Shown here: positions 1-8,343 of the stretch, one piece after another | Position numbering within the stretch: position 1 is the first letter of the stretch | How the letters are laid out: each line of letters begins with the position of its first letter | The notes under the pieces: model-generated | Databases searched by the model: none | What the model was told of the DNA's origin: nothing | What the model saw: only the letters and a program-made list of their open reading frames with translations | Translations under genes and position numbers: made by a program | Assembly: GCF_022024035.1 (NCBI RefSeq) | Contig: NZ_CP091787.1 | Location: forward strand, 806,001 to 870,000 | Length of the DNA: 64,000 bases | Origin: Prevotella sp. E13-17 | Lineage (GTDB): Bacteria > Bacteroidota > Bacteroidia > Bacteroidales > Bacteroidaceae | Direction of reading: 5' to 3'

Positions 1-1
1 G

Positions 2-853
2 TTGTCGATGGTGACAGATGATGTCTGTCAGGCGGTGTGTGATGCTGATATCGTGCTCCTTTGTTTGCCGGGGTATGCCATCACCAGCGAATTACTCAGG
101 CTCAAGCCTTTCCTCTCTCCACGTGTCTTGCTGGGATCCGTGGTGTGCAGCACGGGTTTCTTCTTTGATGCTTTTGATGTTCTTGGAAAAGAAACACCGT
201 TGTTTGGATTCCAAAGGGTTCCTTTTGTGGCCAGAATCGCTGACTATGGCAAGAAATCGTATATCTGGGGTTATCGTAAAGAGGTGTTTATGGCCACCTC
301 GCATATAGACAGTGATAGCTGCACAAAACTTCAATTGCTATTCGAACAGCTCTTTGGAACACCCGTCAGTCTCTTGCAAAGCTATATGGAGGCGGCGCTG
401 ACCAACAGTAATCCAATCCTTCACACAGGACGATTGTACACCATGTGGAGAGACTGGGATGGACAACCAATGGAGCGTCAGACCTATTTTTATAAGGAAT
501 GGACCGATGAAGCCTCTGAAACCATCATCGCAATGGATCAGGAGTTTTTCCAACTTCTTTCTGCTTTGAATGTCAGAAAGGGCGCAATCAAACCCCTGCT
601 CGAGCACTATGAGTCTGTCGATGCTCAATCAATGACATACAAAATCAGAAGCATTCCTTCGCTGGCAAAGGTGCTCTCTCCAATGATTGAGGTGGAGGGA
701 GGCTTTGTGCCCGATCTTCAGAGTCGCTATTTTATTGAGGATTTCCCCTATGGCTTGTCTCTTATTTGCAAGCTGGCAAAGGATCAGGGTGTGCCGACAC
801 CCATTATGGATAAGATAAATGCCTGGGGAATGAGTATGTGTCAGAATAGGTAA
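2..853 (+). CDS. NAD/NADP octopine/nopaline dehydrogenase family protein (5' partial)
   Basis: The gene runs in from the left edge, so its N-terminal Rossmann glycine motif is missing. What remains begins near the end of the nucleotide-binding domain (LLCLPGYAI). It continues into the all-helical C-terminal domain, where TNSNPILHTGRLY matches the Asn/His-containing catalytic segment of opine and octopine dehydrogenases. Family members reductively join amino groups and keto acids, or reduce related substrates, with NAD(P)H in the cytoplasm. The stop codon is followed directly by the ATG of the flippase gene, so the two are probably co-transcribed. That context suggests the enzyme makes a building block for a surface glycan. 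Family assignment is fairly confident; the substrate is unknown. Confidence 0.7.
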   Translation: MSMVTDDVCQAVCDADIVLLCLPGYAITSELLRLKPFLSPRVLLGSVVCSTGFFFDAFDVLGKETPLFGFQRVPFVARIADYGKKSYIWGYRKEVFMATSHIDSDSCTKLQLLFEQLFGTPVSLLQSYMEAALTNSNPILHTGRLYTMWRDWDGQPMERQTYFYKEWTDEASETIIAMDQEFFQLLSALNVRKGAIKPLLEHYESVDAQSMTYKIRSIPSLAKVLSPMIEVEGGFVPDLQSRYFIEDFPYGLSLICKLAKDQGVPTPIMDKINAWGMSMCQNR

Positions 854-2317
854 ATGACCGAGACGTTAAAGGATAAAACGGCAAAGGGCCTCTTTTGGGG
901 TGGGCTGAGCAATGGCGTTCAGCAGGTGTTGGCATTGGTGTTCGGCATCATCCTTGCCCGAAAGCTGGATCGTGGTGATTATGGTATGATTGCCATGATT
1001 GCCATTTTCTCGGTGATAGCAACAGAATTGCAGGCCAGCGGATTCAAGACAGCTCTGCTAAAGAGCAAGAATCCCCAGCACAACGATTATAACTCTGTTT
1101 TCTGGTTCAACGTCATTGCAGGACTCATACTCTATATAGTCCTCTTTTTTTCGGCTCCCTTTATTGCAGATTTCTACCATAAACCTGAGTTGGTGACGCT
1201 CTGCCGCTATGTCTTTTTGGGCTTCGTCTTCTCTGGTTGGGGAATGGCTCAGTCGGCCTATCTGACGAAAAACCTGAAGATTAAGGAGGTGGCCAAAAGC
1301 ACGACGATAGCCACATTGGCATCGTGTGTCATAGGTGTTGTGATGGCCTATTGTCGTTGCTCCTATTGGTCGTTGGCAACGCAGAGCCTGACATTGATAC
1401 TCTTCAACACCTTGCTTTTGTGGTATTACAGCCCATGGCGTCCAAGTATGCACATCGACTTCGGGCCCGTGAAGCGCATGTTCCCGTTTAGTGTGAATAT
1501 CATGTTCTCGGCAATACTCGTTCAGGTGAACGCCAATATGATGAGTATATTGTTGGGACGCTATTTCACTAAAGAGGAAACGGGCGATTATAGTCAGGCC
1601 TACAAGTGGAGTTCGATGAGCATGTTGCTGTTGCAAGGCATGCTGAAACAAGTCGATGTGCCAGTGTTGGCAGGGTTGCAGGATGAGCGTGAACGGCAGT
1701 TGCGCGTACTTCGCAAGATGATGCGTTTCACGGCCTTTATCTCTTTTCCTGTCTTATTCGGTTTCGGATTGGTTTCTCATGAGTTTATTATGTTGACCAT
1801 TGGCGAGAAGTGGGAACAGTCTTCTCAGCTATTGCCATACCTCTGTCTGAGTTGTGCTTTTGTTCCGCTTGTCACGCTGATGCAGGATGCTATCGTAGCA
1901 CGAGACAGCAGCCGCATCTATATGGTGAACACCTGTCTGTTGGGATTGTCGCAGTTGGCTCTTCTCTATATGCTGTGGCCCTACGGCCTAAGAGCGATGG
2001 TCTGCCTTTTTGTGGCAGTCAACCTGTTGTGGGTGCCCATCTGGTTCTTCTTCTTGAAGAGACTGACGGGCTATCGATGGCTGTCATTCTTTGCCGACAT
2101 AGCTCCTTTTGCCCTTTCGGCATTAGGCGTCATGGGCCTTACCTATGTGCTGACGTGTGCATTTGAGAACTATTATTTGCTGCTGTCGAGTCGCATTCTG
2201 ATAGCTGCATTACTATATTATGCCGTGATGCGCATGGCCAAGGTGAAGATACTGGACGAGTGCCAGCAGTTCCTGTTACAGAAGTTAAGAAGAAAAGAGA
2301 CACATCATGAACTCTAA
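854..2317 (+). CDS. Polysaccharide flippase (Wzx/PST, MATE-like superfamily)
   Basis: This 487-residue integral membrane protein is built almost entirely of hydrophobic helices, about 12-14. The N-terminal stretch (GLFWGGLSNGVQQ, then ARKLDRGDYGMIAM) is typical of the polysaccharide biosynthesis/export family that flips lipid-linked oligosaccharide repeat units across the inner membrane. Its length is normal for Wzx/WzxC-type proteins. It starts immediately after the preceding stop codon and overlaps the following acyltransferase gene by 11 bp, which indicates one transcript. With its neighbours it supports a surface polysaccharide cluster. The lipid-linked substrate cannot be read from the sequence. 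Confidence 0.85.
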   Translation: MTETLKDKTAKGLFWGGLSNGVQQVLALVFGIILARKLDRGDYGMIAMIAIFSVIATELQASGFKTALLKSKNPQHNDYNSVFWFNVIAGLILYIVLFFSAPFIADFYHKPELVTLCRYVFLGFVFSGWGMAQSAYLTKNLKIKEVAKSTTIATLASCVIGVVMAYCRCSYWSLATQSLTLILFNTLLLWYYSPWRPSMHIDFGPVKRMFPFSVNIMFSAILVQVNANMMSILLGRYFTKEETGDYSQAYKWSSMSMLLLQGMLKQVDVPVLAGLQDERERQLRVLRKMMRFTAFISFPVLFGFGLVSHEFIMLTIGEKWEQSSQLLPYLCLSCAFVPLVTLMQDAIVARDSSRIYMVNTCLLGLSQLALLYMLWPYGLRAMVCLFVAVNLLWVPIWFFFLKRLTGYRWLSFFADIAPFALSALGVMGLTYVLTCAFENYYLLLSSRILIAALLYYAVMRMAKVKILDECQQFLLQKLRRKETHHEL

Positions 2318-3419
2318 GATTATTTCATTTCTCCGTTTTCCATTGACTTTCCTGGTCGTAGTGATACACTCGCGAGGCGAAGTGACGCACGTCTCTGATT
2401 GGTTACATCTCACAATGACGGATGTGTGCAGCTTGACGAAAGTATTTCTGAGTGATGGCGTAGCACAAATTGCTGTGCCTACATTCTTTTTTATTTCTGG
2501 TTATCTGTTTTTCTATCAGTTGGAGAAATTCGATTTCAGCACCTACAAACGCAAGCTGAGGAGTCGTTTCCATACGTTGATGGTGCCTTTCGTCTTGTGG
2601 AATCTTCTGTGCATTCCTCTTACTATGCTCGTATTCTATGGTGAGGGGCTTAGCGGAACCAGCGCTCCAACAAAGGCAATTGACTATTGGAACAGCATCC
2701 CTTGGGGACACATCTTTTGGGATTACACATCGCATTTGGCCGAGTATCCAAATCTGTTTGGTATGCCATTGCTCATCAATGGACCTGTTTTAGGCACCTT
2801 TTGGTATGTGCGAGATTTGATATTGGTGGTTCTGCTTTCTCCTCTCTTCTATTGGTTCTTGAAGCGTACGGGGAAGTATGGCGCGCTGTTCCTTCTTCTG
2901 CTGCTATGTTTCAGGGTGTGGCCCTACATGACATTGCGTGTGCAATGTCTTTATTTCGTGTTGGGTGGCTATTGGAGCATGAACAAACGAAACTTGTATA
3001 TTGAGAGCAATGTGCTGAGAAGGCTCAACTATCTGCTGACTGTCTCATTGTTGTTGTTCCTCACGGCTGTTGGAAGCTATGAACATTTCTGGGGCTTCCA
3101 ACTGATGCCATTGTATGCATTGTCGGGCATGGCAACCGCTTTCTGCCTTGCTCACAAGGTGCTACAGCTTCGTCCCAACTTTCGTTTTCCTAAGATTCTG
3201 AATGAGAGTAGCTTCTTTGTCTATGCCTTACACATCGAGTTCTCCTTGCCTTTGGCTTTCTTTGTTGTAAAAGGTATCTTAAGACAACTGCCCTTTGAAC
3301 TGCAACTTCTACAGTATCTTTTGGTCCCTGTTGTCATCTATGCTATCAGTATAGGAGCCTATTGGCTGATGCAGAGATTTACGCCAGCCTTGCTTCGCCT
3401 GCTTACGGGTAGTCGTTAG
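2307..3419 (+). CDS. Acyltransferase 3 family membrane protein
   Basis: This 370-residue polytopic membrane protein begins with the family signature, a first helix containing an Arg (SFLRFPLTFLVVVIHSRGE) and the conserved His about ten residues later. About ten hydrophobic segments follow. Acyltransferase-3 proteins transfer acetyl or succinyl groups to sugars of exopolysaccharides, O-antigens or peptidoglycan at the inner membrane. It overlaps the flippase gene by 11 bp, so it probably modifies the same glycan. It ends 50 bp before the 3' end of a convergent gene, and I saw no clear terminator hairpin in that gap. Confidence 0.82.
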   Translation: MNSKIISFLRFPLTFLVVVIHSRGEVTHVSDWLHLTMTDVCSLTKVFLSDGVAQIAVPTFFFISGYLFFYQLEKFDFSTYKRKLRSRFHTLMVPFVLWNLLCIPLTMLVFYGEGLSGTSAPTKAIDYWNSIPWGHIFWDYTSHLAEYPNLFGMPLLINGPVLGTFWYVRDLILVVLLSPLFYWFLKRTGKYGALFLLLLLCFRVWPYMTLRVQCLYFVLGGYWSMNKRNLYIESNVLRRLNYLLTVSLLLFLTAVGSYEHFWGFQLMPLYALSGMATAFCLAHKVLQLRPNFRFPKILNESSFFVYALHIEFSLPLAFFVVKGILRQLPFELQLLQYLLVPVVIYAISIGAYWLMQRFTPALLRLLTGSR

Positions 3420-3469
3420 ACTAGAGAATAAGACCACTAAAAGGAGGAAGTAGAGCCGCTATCCTACGA

Positions 3470-4759
3470 CTATTGAAGCCCCAAAGAACGGACTATGTCT
3501 TCATAGGTGTTTTCTGCCACGCTCTTACCGTTGTCAGGGAGCAATGTCTTATGCAGAAAATTAGCACGTTCTGCTTGTTTCGGGTCGTTGCCTGCCAGAA
3601 CAACATCTTCTATGAACTGCAGAATGTCGTTTTGATCTTTACCGATGTAATGCTGATCGTAGGCCATTTGGCACAGCTTACTGACCTCTCTTTTAATCAG
3701 GTTGATGTCTTTGCTGATAAACATGACAGGCTTGTTGAAGTACATATAGTCAATGACAAACGAACCGCTGTCGTGAACCATGGCGTCTGAACCGCGGAAG
3801 AGATCTACGAAGTCGCCGGTCTCTAACTGCGTGTTAGGCATCGTAGCCCATTTCTGATAGTATGCGTCAGTGCGTTCTTGCCCCCATTCTGGATGCTTGC
3901 ACAACTCGCGATAGAGGCTGGGATGTGGTTTGAAGGCTATCTGCAGTTGCTCTTGATAGCGCTCGGCCAACTGCACCATAAAGTCGCAAAGGTTCAGAAA
4001 GTTAGAACGTGAGAACGATGTTCCTTCGTTGGCCAGAGAGAAGTGAGGTGCCCAAATCAGATGTTTGCGCTTGTGATCTTCGTCGTGCCATGCTGTCGAG
4101 GGCTCGTCACGCATGAATATGTCAGAACTGGGATACCCCGTGACGACCACGTTGCGTGCCTTGTTCTTTGCAAAGTGCTGGGCATCTTGCATGCTGTAGC
4201 GGTCGAAATAGAACAGCTTCCATGCTATGTTTTGGAAAGGACCATCGTAGTTATAGGCCGTTGAGGCTTGAAGATAGCAGTAGGGATAATAAGCAATCAG
4301 ACGGTCTGTGAACTGCAGGAAGCAATGTTTGGGATGGAACACACCATGATAAGGCTGGGGGTAGAACACAATGTCTGGGTTGATTTCGTGTCGCACATCC
4401 AATGGCGGCTCGTTGTCTTCCAGACGCCAGTCGTGGTAGGGCATCCCTTGCTCAGTGAAGAAGGCACGCATCTTCTGGAGGTTGTCTAGCTGCTGCCTCC
4501 GATCATGATTGATGGTAGGCGACAGGATGATGTGCAGTTCAAATCGTCTGTCGGACTCCAACTGGCGGTATAGCCCCTGATATTTCCACATGGCAATGTC
4601 GAGGGCAAAGAAAGCCACACGGATGGTTTGGCGCTTCTGCAGCTCCTTGATGAATCGTTTCTGGCGAGCAGGCATCAATCGATAGCCCCAATGTTCTAGC
4701 CAGTATTCTTCTGCGTATTGGCAGAGTATGGTCAGTTTATCTCTAAACGATGTGGTCAT
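3470..4759 (-). CDS. CDP-glycerol:glycerophosphotransferase-like protein
   Basis: This 429-residue protein resembles the C-terminal catalytic part of TagF/TagB-type CDP-glycerol (or CDP-ribitol) phosphotransferases. FKPHPSL (His about 279) and VHDSGSFVIDYMYFNKP (His about 329) match the two conserved His-containing motifs of that GT-B-like fold. The start at 4759 (MTTSFRDK) was chosen because upstream in-frame codons run into the divergent promoter at 4800-4830. That promoter would place the RNA start close to this ATG. Bacteroidetes have no classical teichoic acid, so it more likely adds a phosphopolyol or sugar phosphate to a capsule or O-antigen. It is divergent from the glycosyltransferase at 4876. 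Confidence 0.72.
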   Translation of the reverse strand: MTTSFRDKLTILCQYAEEYWLEHWGYRLMPARQKRFIKELQKRQTIRVAFFALDIAMWKYQGLYRQLESDRRFELHIILSPTINHDRRQQLDNLQKMRAFFTEQGMPYHDWRLEDNEPPLDVRHEINPDIVFYPQPYHGVFHPKHCFLQFTDRLIAYYPYCYLQASTAYNYDGPFQNIAWKLFYFDRYSMQDAQHFAKNKARNVVVTGYPSSDIFMRDEPSTAWHDEDHKRKHLIWAPHFSLANEGTSFSRSNFLNLCDFMVQLAERYQEQLQIAFKPHPSLYRELCKHPEWGQERTDAYYQKWATMPNTQLETGDFVDLFRGSDAMVHDSGSFVIDYMYFNKPVMFISKDINLIKREVSKLCQMAYDQHYIGKDQNDILQFIEDVVLAGNDPKQAERANFLHKTLLPDNGKSVAENTYEDIVRSLGLQ

Positions 4760-4799
4760 ATGGAGGTTCCCGATATCTTTATTGATGAGATTTGACGTG

Positions 4800-4830
4800 C
4801 AAAAGTACAATATTTTGTTTGAAGTTCAAA
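4800..4830 (-). promoter_or_regulatory. Bacteroidetes-type promoter for the CDP-glycerol transferase gene
   Basis: On the minus strand, TTTG (4830-4827) is followed after 19 bp by TACTTTTG (4807-4800), matching the primary sigma factor consensus of Bacteroidetes. The RNA start would fall near 4793, about 34 nt before the ATG at 4759. Confidence 0.75.
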
Positions 4831-4848
4831 ATATTATTTGTACTTTTG
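4818..4848 (+). promoter_or_regulatory. Bacteroidetes-type promoter for the glycosyltransferase gene
   Basis: TTTG (4818-4821), 19 bp, then TACTTTTG (4841-4848) matches the consensus exactly. The expected RNA start near 4855 lies about 20 nt before the ATG at 4876. This rules out the longer open frame starting at 4792. Confidence 0.78.
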
Positions 4849-4875
4849 CACTTACGAAGTGTTAACGCAAATATC

Positions 4876-5907
4876 ATGAAGTATTATTCAGCCAAGACTG
4901 ACGTTGCGGTACTGGTATTGTTTTTCAATAGGCCAGATATGCTCAGGCGCCTGTTTGCACAGATCAAGAAGGCAAGACCTTCAAAGCTATTGCTGTATCA
5001 AGACGGTCCGCGTAGCCAGGCTGATATGGAGAAGATGATGCAGTGTCGGGAGATAGTGGCCGACGCAGAGATTGACTGGACATGCACTGTTCATCGTAAC
5101 TATAGCGAGGTGAATCGCGGATGCGACCCTTCCAACTATTTGTCGGTGAAGTGGGCCTTCTCTCTCTACGACAAATGTATCAAGTTCGAGGATGACGATT
5201 GTCCTTCGTTGTCGTTCTTTCCTTTCTGCAAGGAGATGCTTGATCGCTATGAGAAAGACTTGCGTATCAGTGTTATCACAGGTATGAACTATGATGAGAT
5301 AACTCCTAATATGCCTTATGATTACTTCTTCACCACTACGTTCAGTATCAACGGGTGGGCCACATGGCGACGTGTCGTAGATCAGTGGGATGATGAGCAA
5401 TATGCTTTTCTGGACGATACATTCAATATGCACCAGCTGGAGGCACTTATTAAGGAACGTAAGTATCAGAAAGACTTTGTGAAGTTCTGCCGCTATCACC
5501 GCTCATTGGGAAAGGCTTATTATGAAACACTCTTCCATGCTTCTATGTTCTTTAACTCTGGAATGAGCATCATCCCACGGGTTAATATGATTTCTAATGC
5601 CGGTGCTACCGATGAAGGAACACATTATTCCGGTAGTAACGACACCATTCCTCATGGTCTTCGACGTATTTTCACCATGAACCATCATGAGTTGACCTTC
5701 CCTTTGCGGCACCCGAAATACGTGATAGAGAATGTGGAGTACAAGCAGCGGGCCTTCCGCACGATGGGGTGGGGACATCCTTGGGTGAAGATGGGACGCT
5801 CCTTAGAAGAACTGTGGCTCAACTTGAAGAAGGGCAACTTCAGACGCATTACGTCGGCTGTAGGCAACCGCATAGGCATTTGGATGGGCCACTCGAAATT
5901 TGATTAA
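4876..5907 (+). CDS. Glycosyltransferase (GT-A fold, family 2-like)
   Basis: This 343-residue cytoplasmic protein opens with a nucleotide-sugar binding strand (VAVLVLFFNRPDMLRRLF). IKFEDDDCPS follows and fits the DxD metal/nucleotide motif of GT-A transferases. INGWATWRRVVDQW and the aromatic-rich C-terminal half resemble capsule and O-antigen transferases often labelled 'hemolysin activation protein' in Bacteroidetes. The start is fixed by the consensus promoter just upstream. It is the first gene of a rightward unit with the deacetylase and FkbH-like genes (gaps of 16 and 14 bp). It most likely adds one sugar to a lipid-linked surface glycan; donor and acceptor are unknown. Confidence 0.7.
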   Translation: MKYYSAKTDVAVLVLFFNRPDMLRRLFAQIKKARPSKLLLYQDGPRSQADMEKMMQCREIVADAEIDWTCTVHRNYSEVNRGCDPSNYLSVKWAFSLYDKCIKFEDDDCPSLSFFPFCKEMLDRYEKDLRISVITGMNYDEITPNMPYDYFFTTTFSINGWATWRRVVDQWDDEQYAFLDDTFNMHQLEALIKERKYQKDFVKFCRYHRSLGKAYYETLFHASMFFNSGMSIIPRVNMISNAGATDEGTHYSGSNDTIPHGLRRIFTMNHHELTFPLRHPKYVIENVEYKQRAFRTMGWGHPWVKMGRSLEELWLNLKKGNFRRITSAVGNRIGIWMGHSKFD

Positions 5908-5923
5908 CACAATGCAATAATTC

Positions 5924-6556
5924 ATGCGACTGGATTCTTTCAAGCACTTCAAGACCGATATGTACTTCGGCATCGTCAAGAGCTTCCTTGCATACCATCC
6001 CGTCAATACCGGGACGAAGACAGTCTTCTTGACCTTCGATGACGGTCCGGAGCCTGGCATCACCGAATTCGTTCTTGAACAGCTGGCTCTTCATCAAGCA
6101 AAAGCCACCTTTTTCTGCTGTGGCTGTAATGTGGCGGCCCATCCTGCTCTTTACGACAGACTGATGGCTGAGGGGCATGCCGTTGGCAATCATACCTACT
6201 CCCACCTGTATGGCCCGGAAACAGAACCGCGACACTATGCTGACGACGTGAGAAAATGTGATGAGATATTGTCCACTAGCACAATCCTGTTCAGACCCCC
6301 ATGGGGTATTCTTAACTTCTGGGAAATGTTTCTCCTGAGGAAAAAGCGAATAGTGCTTTGGGATGTCGAGTCAGGCGACGTGCGTCCTGACGTTGAGTTA
6401 ACCAGCATACTGGCCGATATCGATGCTCATACAGCCAAGGGGCAAGGTATCGTCCTCTTCCATTTCTCGAAAGAGCACGAACAGAGGACAAGGCTGTTGC
6501 TGCCTGCAATATTGGAGCATTGCACAATAAAAGGATATTCTTTTGAAACACTTTAG
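5924..6556 (+). CDS. Polysaccharide deacetylase (NodB homology domain)
   Basis: This 210-residue protein is essentially one NodB domain. Motif 1 is TFDDGP (residues 37-42, with the catalytic and metal Asp pair). Motif 2 is NHTYSH (metal ligands about His90 and His94). RPPWG near residue 125 is motif 3. Family members remove N- or O-acetyl groups from polysaccharides such as chitin-like polymers, peptidoglycan or PNAG, using a divalent metal. No signal peptide is visible, so it probably acts on a cytoplasmic lipid-linked or nucleotide-linked sugar. It lies between the glycosyltransferase and FkbH-like genes in one probable operon. Confidence 0.85.
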   Translation: MRLDSFKHFKTDMYFGIVKSFLAYHPVNTGTKTVFLTFDDGPEPGITEFVLEQLALHQAKATFFCCGCNVAAHPALYDRLMAEGHAVGNHTYSHLYGPETEPRHYADDVRKCDEILSTSTILFRPPWGILNFWEMFLLRKKRIVLWDVESGDVRPDVELTSILADIDAHTAKGQGIVLFHFSKEHEQRTRLLLPAILEHCTIKGYSFETL

Positions 6557-6570
6557 GAAGGAATTTCAAC

Positions 6571-8343
6571 ATGTTTGAAACCGTATTTGCAACAGATAAA
6601 CCTAAAAAAGGGATTACGCCTAAACCCCACAAACTGCCTTTCGATTATGAAAGCCGCTGTCTGCTCATGTGGGAGGAACATTGCGTAGAGTGTAGTCCCC
6701 CTTACTGTTATCATCACTGTGTAAACTACCAGCGGCGTAAGGACAACCGTTGCGTCAGAATGCAAGGAGGCATCCGCAAAAGCTATGAATCGACCGGTTC
6801 TCTACCTTATGCGGCTGTCTGCACTTTCAGAAAATGGGCTAAGCTCGAAGCTATGTATGCCTCTCATCCCGTTCGCGATATTGTTTACAGGAGGGCAGAC
6901 AAACTCAATGAATGCTTGTCGAAGATGGTGTTCACTGTGGCACATGCCATGAGAGGACTACTGCCAAGCTATGCCCCCTATTCCCGGTTTAACCGCTACA
7001 AAAATCATTGGCTCACCACCTGTTGCGTGAAGAACGAAAAGTTTGACCTGCTTTACATGGACTGTGAGCTGAGAGATAAGGAGCAGGTGCAGCTAATGGT
7101 ACAGATTGACCAGCCCGAGAAAGTCCTTTTCTCGCAAATGTTTACTCTGAAGAAAGGCGATAACCAACTTTCTGTTGATACATCATCCATTGAATTCAAT
7201 GTGCCCGAAACACGCATATTCATCACCCCGATGAACGAAGAGACCGACACCACCATTGTTTTCACATGGCTGGACCTGTTCAGGTTGAAGACGCAGAAGT
7301 CAGCTGAGGAGGAGAAACCTGCAGAAAAAATAAAGGTCGTTGTATGGGATTTGGATAATACGCTCTGGAAAGGCACGTTGGTAAATGACAGCAATGTCGT
7401 GCTCAACGACGAGGCCCTTAGCGTTGTCAGACAGCTCGACCAGCGTGGCATCTTGAATTCGATAGCCAGCAAGAACGACTATCAGCCGGCATTCGACAAA
7501 CTCAAGGAACTGGGCATCGACGAGTATTTCCTGTGTCCTGCTATCAACTGGGGGCAGAAAAGCCTCAATATCAAGGAGATTGCCAAGCGGTTGAACTTAG
7601 GCATCAGTTCTTTTGCTTTTATCGACGATAACGTCAGAGAGCGTGAAGAGGTAAAAACAGCGCTCCCCATGGTGCGAGTTTTCGACGAAAAGAATCTGCA
7701 ACAGTTGTTGAAACGCGACGAATTCAACGTGCCCGTCAGCGAATTGAGCAAAAAGCGCAGACTTTCCTATATGCAAGAAGTGTCGCGGAAGCAATTTGCG
7801 GAAAGCTTCTCAGACAATTATGAAGCCTATTTAAGAAATCTTGGAATGACATTGGAGGTCTATGCTGTAGGCCCACAGAATCAGCAACGCTGTTTTGAGC
7901 TAGTGTCAAGGAGTAATCAGCTGAACTTGACAACCAATCGGTATACAGAAGATGAGTTTCAGCAGTTGTTGAAACGGAATGATGTGGTTGCTTTTGCTTT
8001 CGGCTGCAAAGACAAGTTTGGTGACTATGGCATTATTTCCTTTCTGTCATTACAGATAGAGGGCAGCGAAGGGAGCATCACTGATTTCGTAGTGTCGTGT
8101 CGTGTGGCAAAGAAAAAAGTAGAGAATGCTATCATCACGTCACTGAAAGAACCGTTGGCAATCCGCGGTGTCGAGCGCTTGAAAGCCACACTCATCAGAA
8201 CTAAGAAGAATGGTCCGTTGTCTGAGGTCTTTCGTGATTTGCCTTTCAATATTGTCAGCGATGATGAACGGCAGACTGTCTATTTGTTGCCAGACCTCCA
8301 GAAAATTGCCGATAGCGGTATTATCAAGATTGACTACCTGTAA
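6571..8343 (+). CDS. FkbH-like HAD-IIIC phosphatase-domain protein
   Basis: This 590-residue protein has three parts. The N-terminal region (about 25-70) is rich in Cys and His and could bind a metal. The HAD domain has VVWDLDNTLW (nucleophile Asp260 and Asp262), the ASKND segment and FIDDN (about 350-354). The C-terminal part carries SRSNQLNLTTNRYTEDEF, typical of FkbH proteins. FkbH proteins load glyceryl or related three-carbon acyl groups from 1,3-bisphosphoglycerate onto carriers. In polysaccharide clusters they are thought to make or transfer small acyl substituents. Its stop codon overlaps the convergent nadD by 10 bp, and a 13-bp hairpin follows directly. Domain call is confident; the reaction here is inferred. 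Confidence 0.75.
   Translation: MFETVFATDKPKKGITPKPHKLPFDYESRCLLMWEEHCVECSPPYCYHHCVNYQRRKDNRCVRMQGGIRKSYESTGSLPYAAVCTFRKWAKLEAMYASHPVRDIVYRRADKLNECLSKMVFTVAHAMRGLLPSYAPYSRFNRYKNHWLTTCCVKNEKFDLLYMDCELRDKEQVQLMVQIDQPEKVLFSQMFTLKKGDNQLSVDTSSIEFNVPETRIFITPMNEETDTTIVFTWLDLFRLKTQKSAEEEKPAEKIKVVVWDLDNTLWKGTLVNDSNVVLNDEALSVVRQLDQRGILNSIASKNDYQPAFDKLKELGIDEYFLCPAINWGQKSLNIKEIAKRLNLGISSFAFIDDNVREREEVKTALPMVRVFDEKNLQQLLKRDEFNVPVSELSKKRRLSYMQEVSRKQFAESFSDNYEAYLRNLGMTLEVYAVGPQNQQRCFELVSRSNQLNLTTNRYTEDEFQQLLKRNDVVAFAFGCKDKFGDYGIISFLSLQIEGSEGSITDFVVSCRVAKKKVENAIITSLKEPLAIRGVERLKATLIRTKKNGPLSEVFRDLPFNIVSDDERQTVYLLPDLQKIADSGIIKIDYL

Larger units (their letters stand above)
4797..4851. repeat. Inverted repeat holding a symmetrical divergent promoter
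   Basis: The two ends read GTGCAAAAGTACAA and its exact complement. The symmetry continues inward with a 3-base insertion in one arm (ATATTTTG / CAAAATAT). Both arms carry a -7 element, so the repeat is also the control region for two divergent genes. Confidence 0.85.

Noticed and set aside
4760..4875. Longer starts for the divergent transferase genes (4810 on - and 4792 on +)
   Set aside because: Both would begin inside or upstream of the shared promoter; the ATGs at 4759 and 4876 fit the predicted RNA starts.
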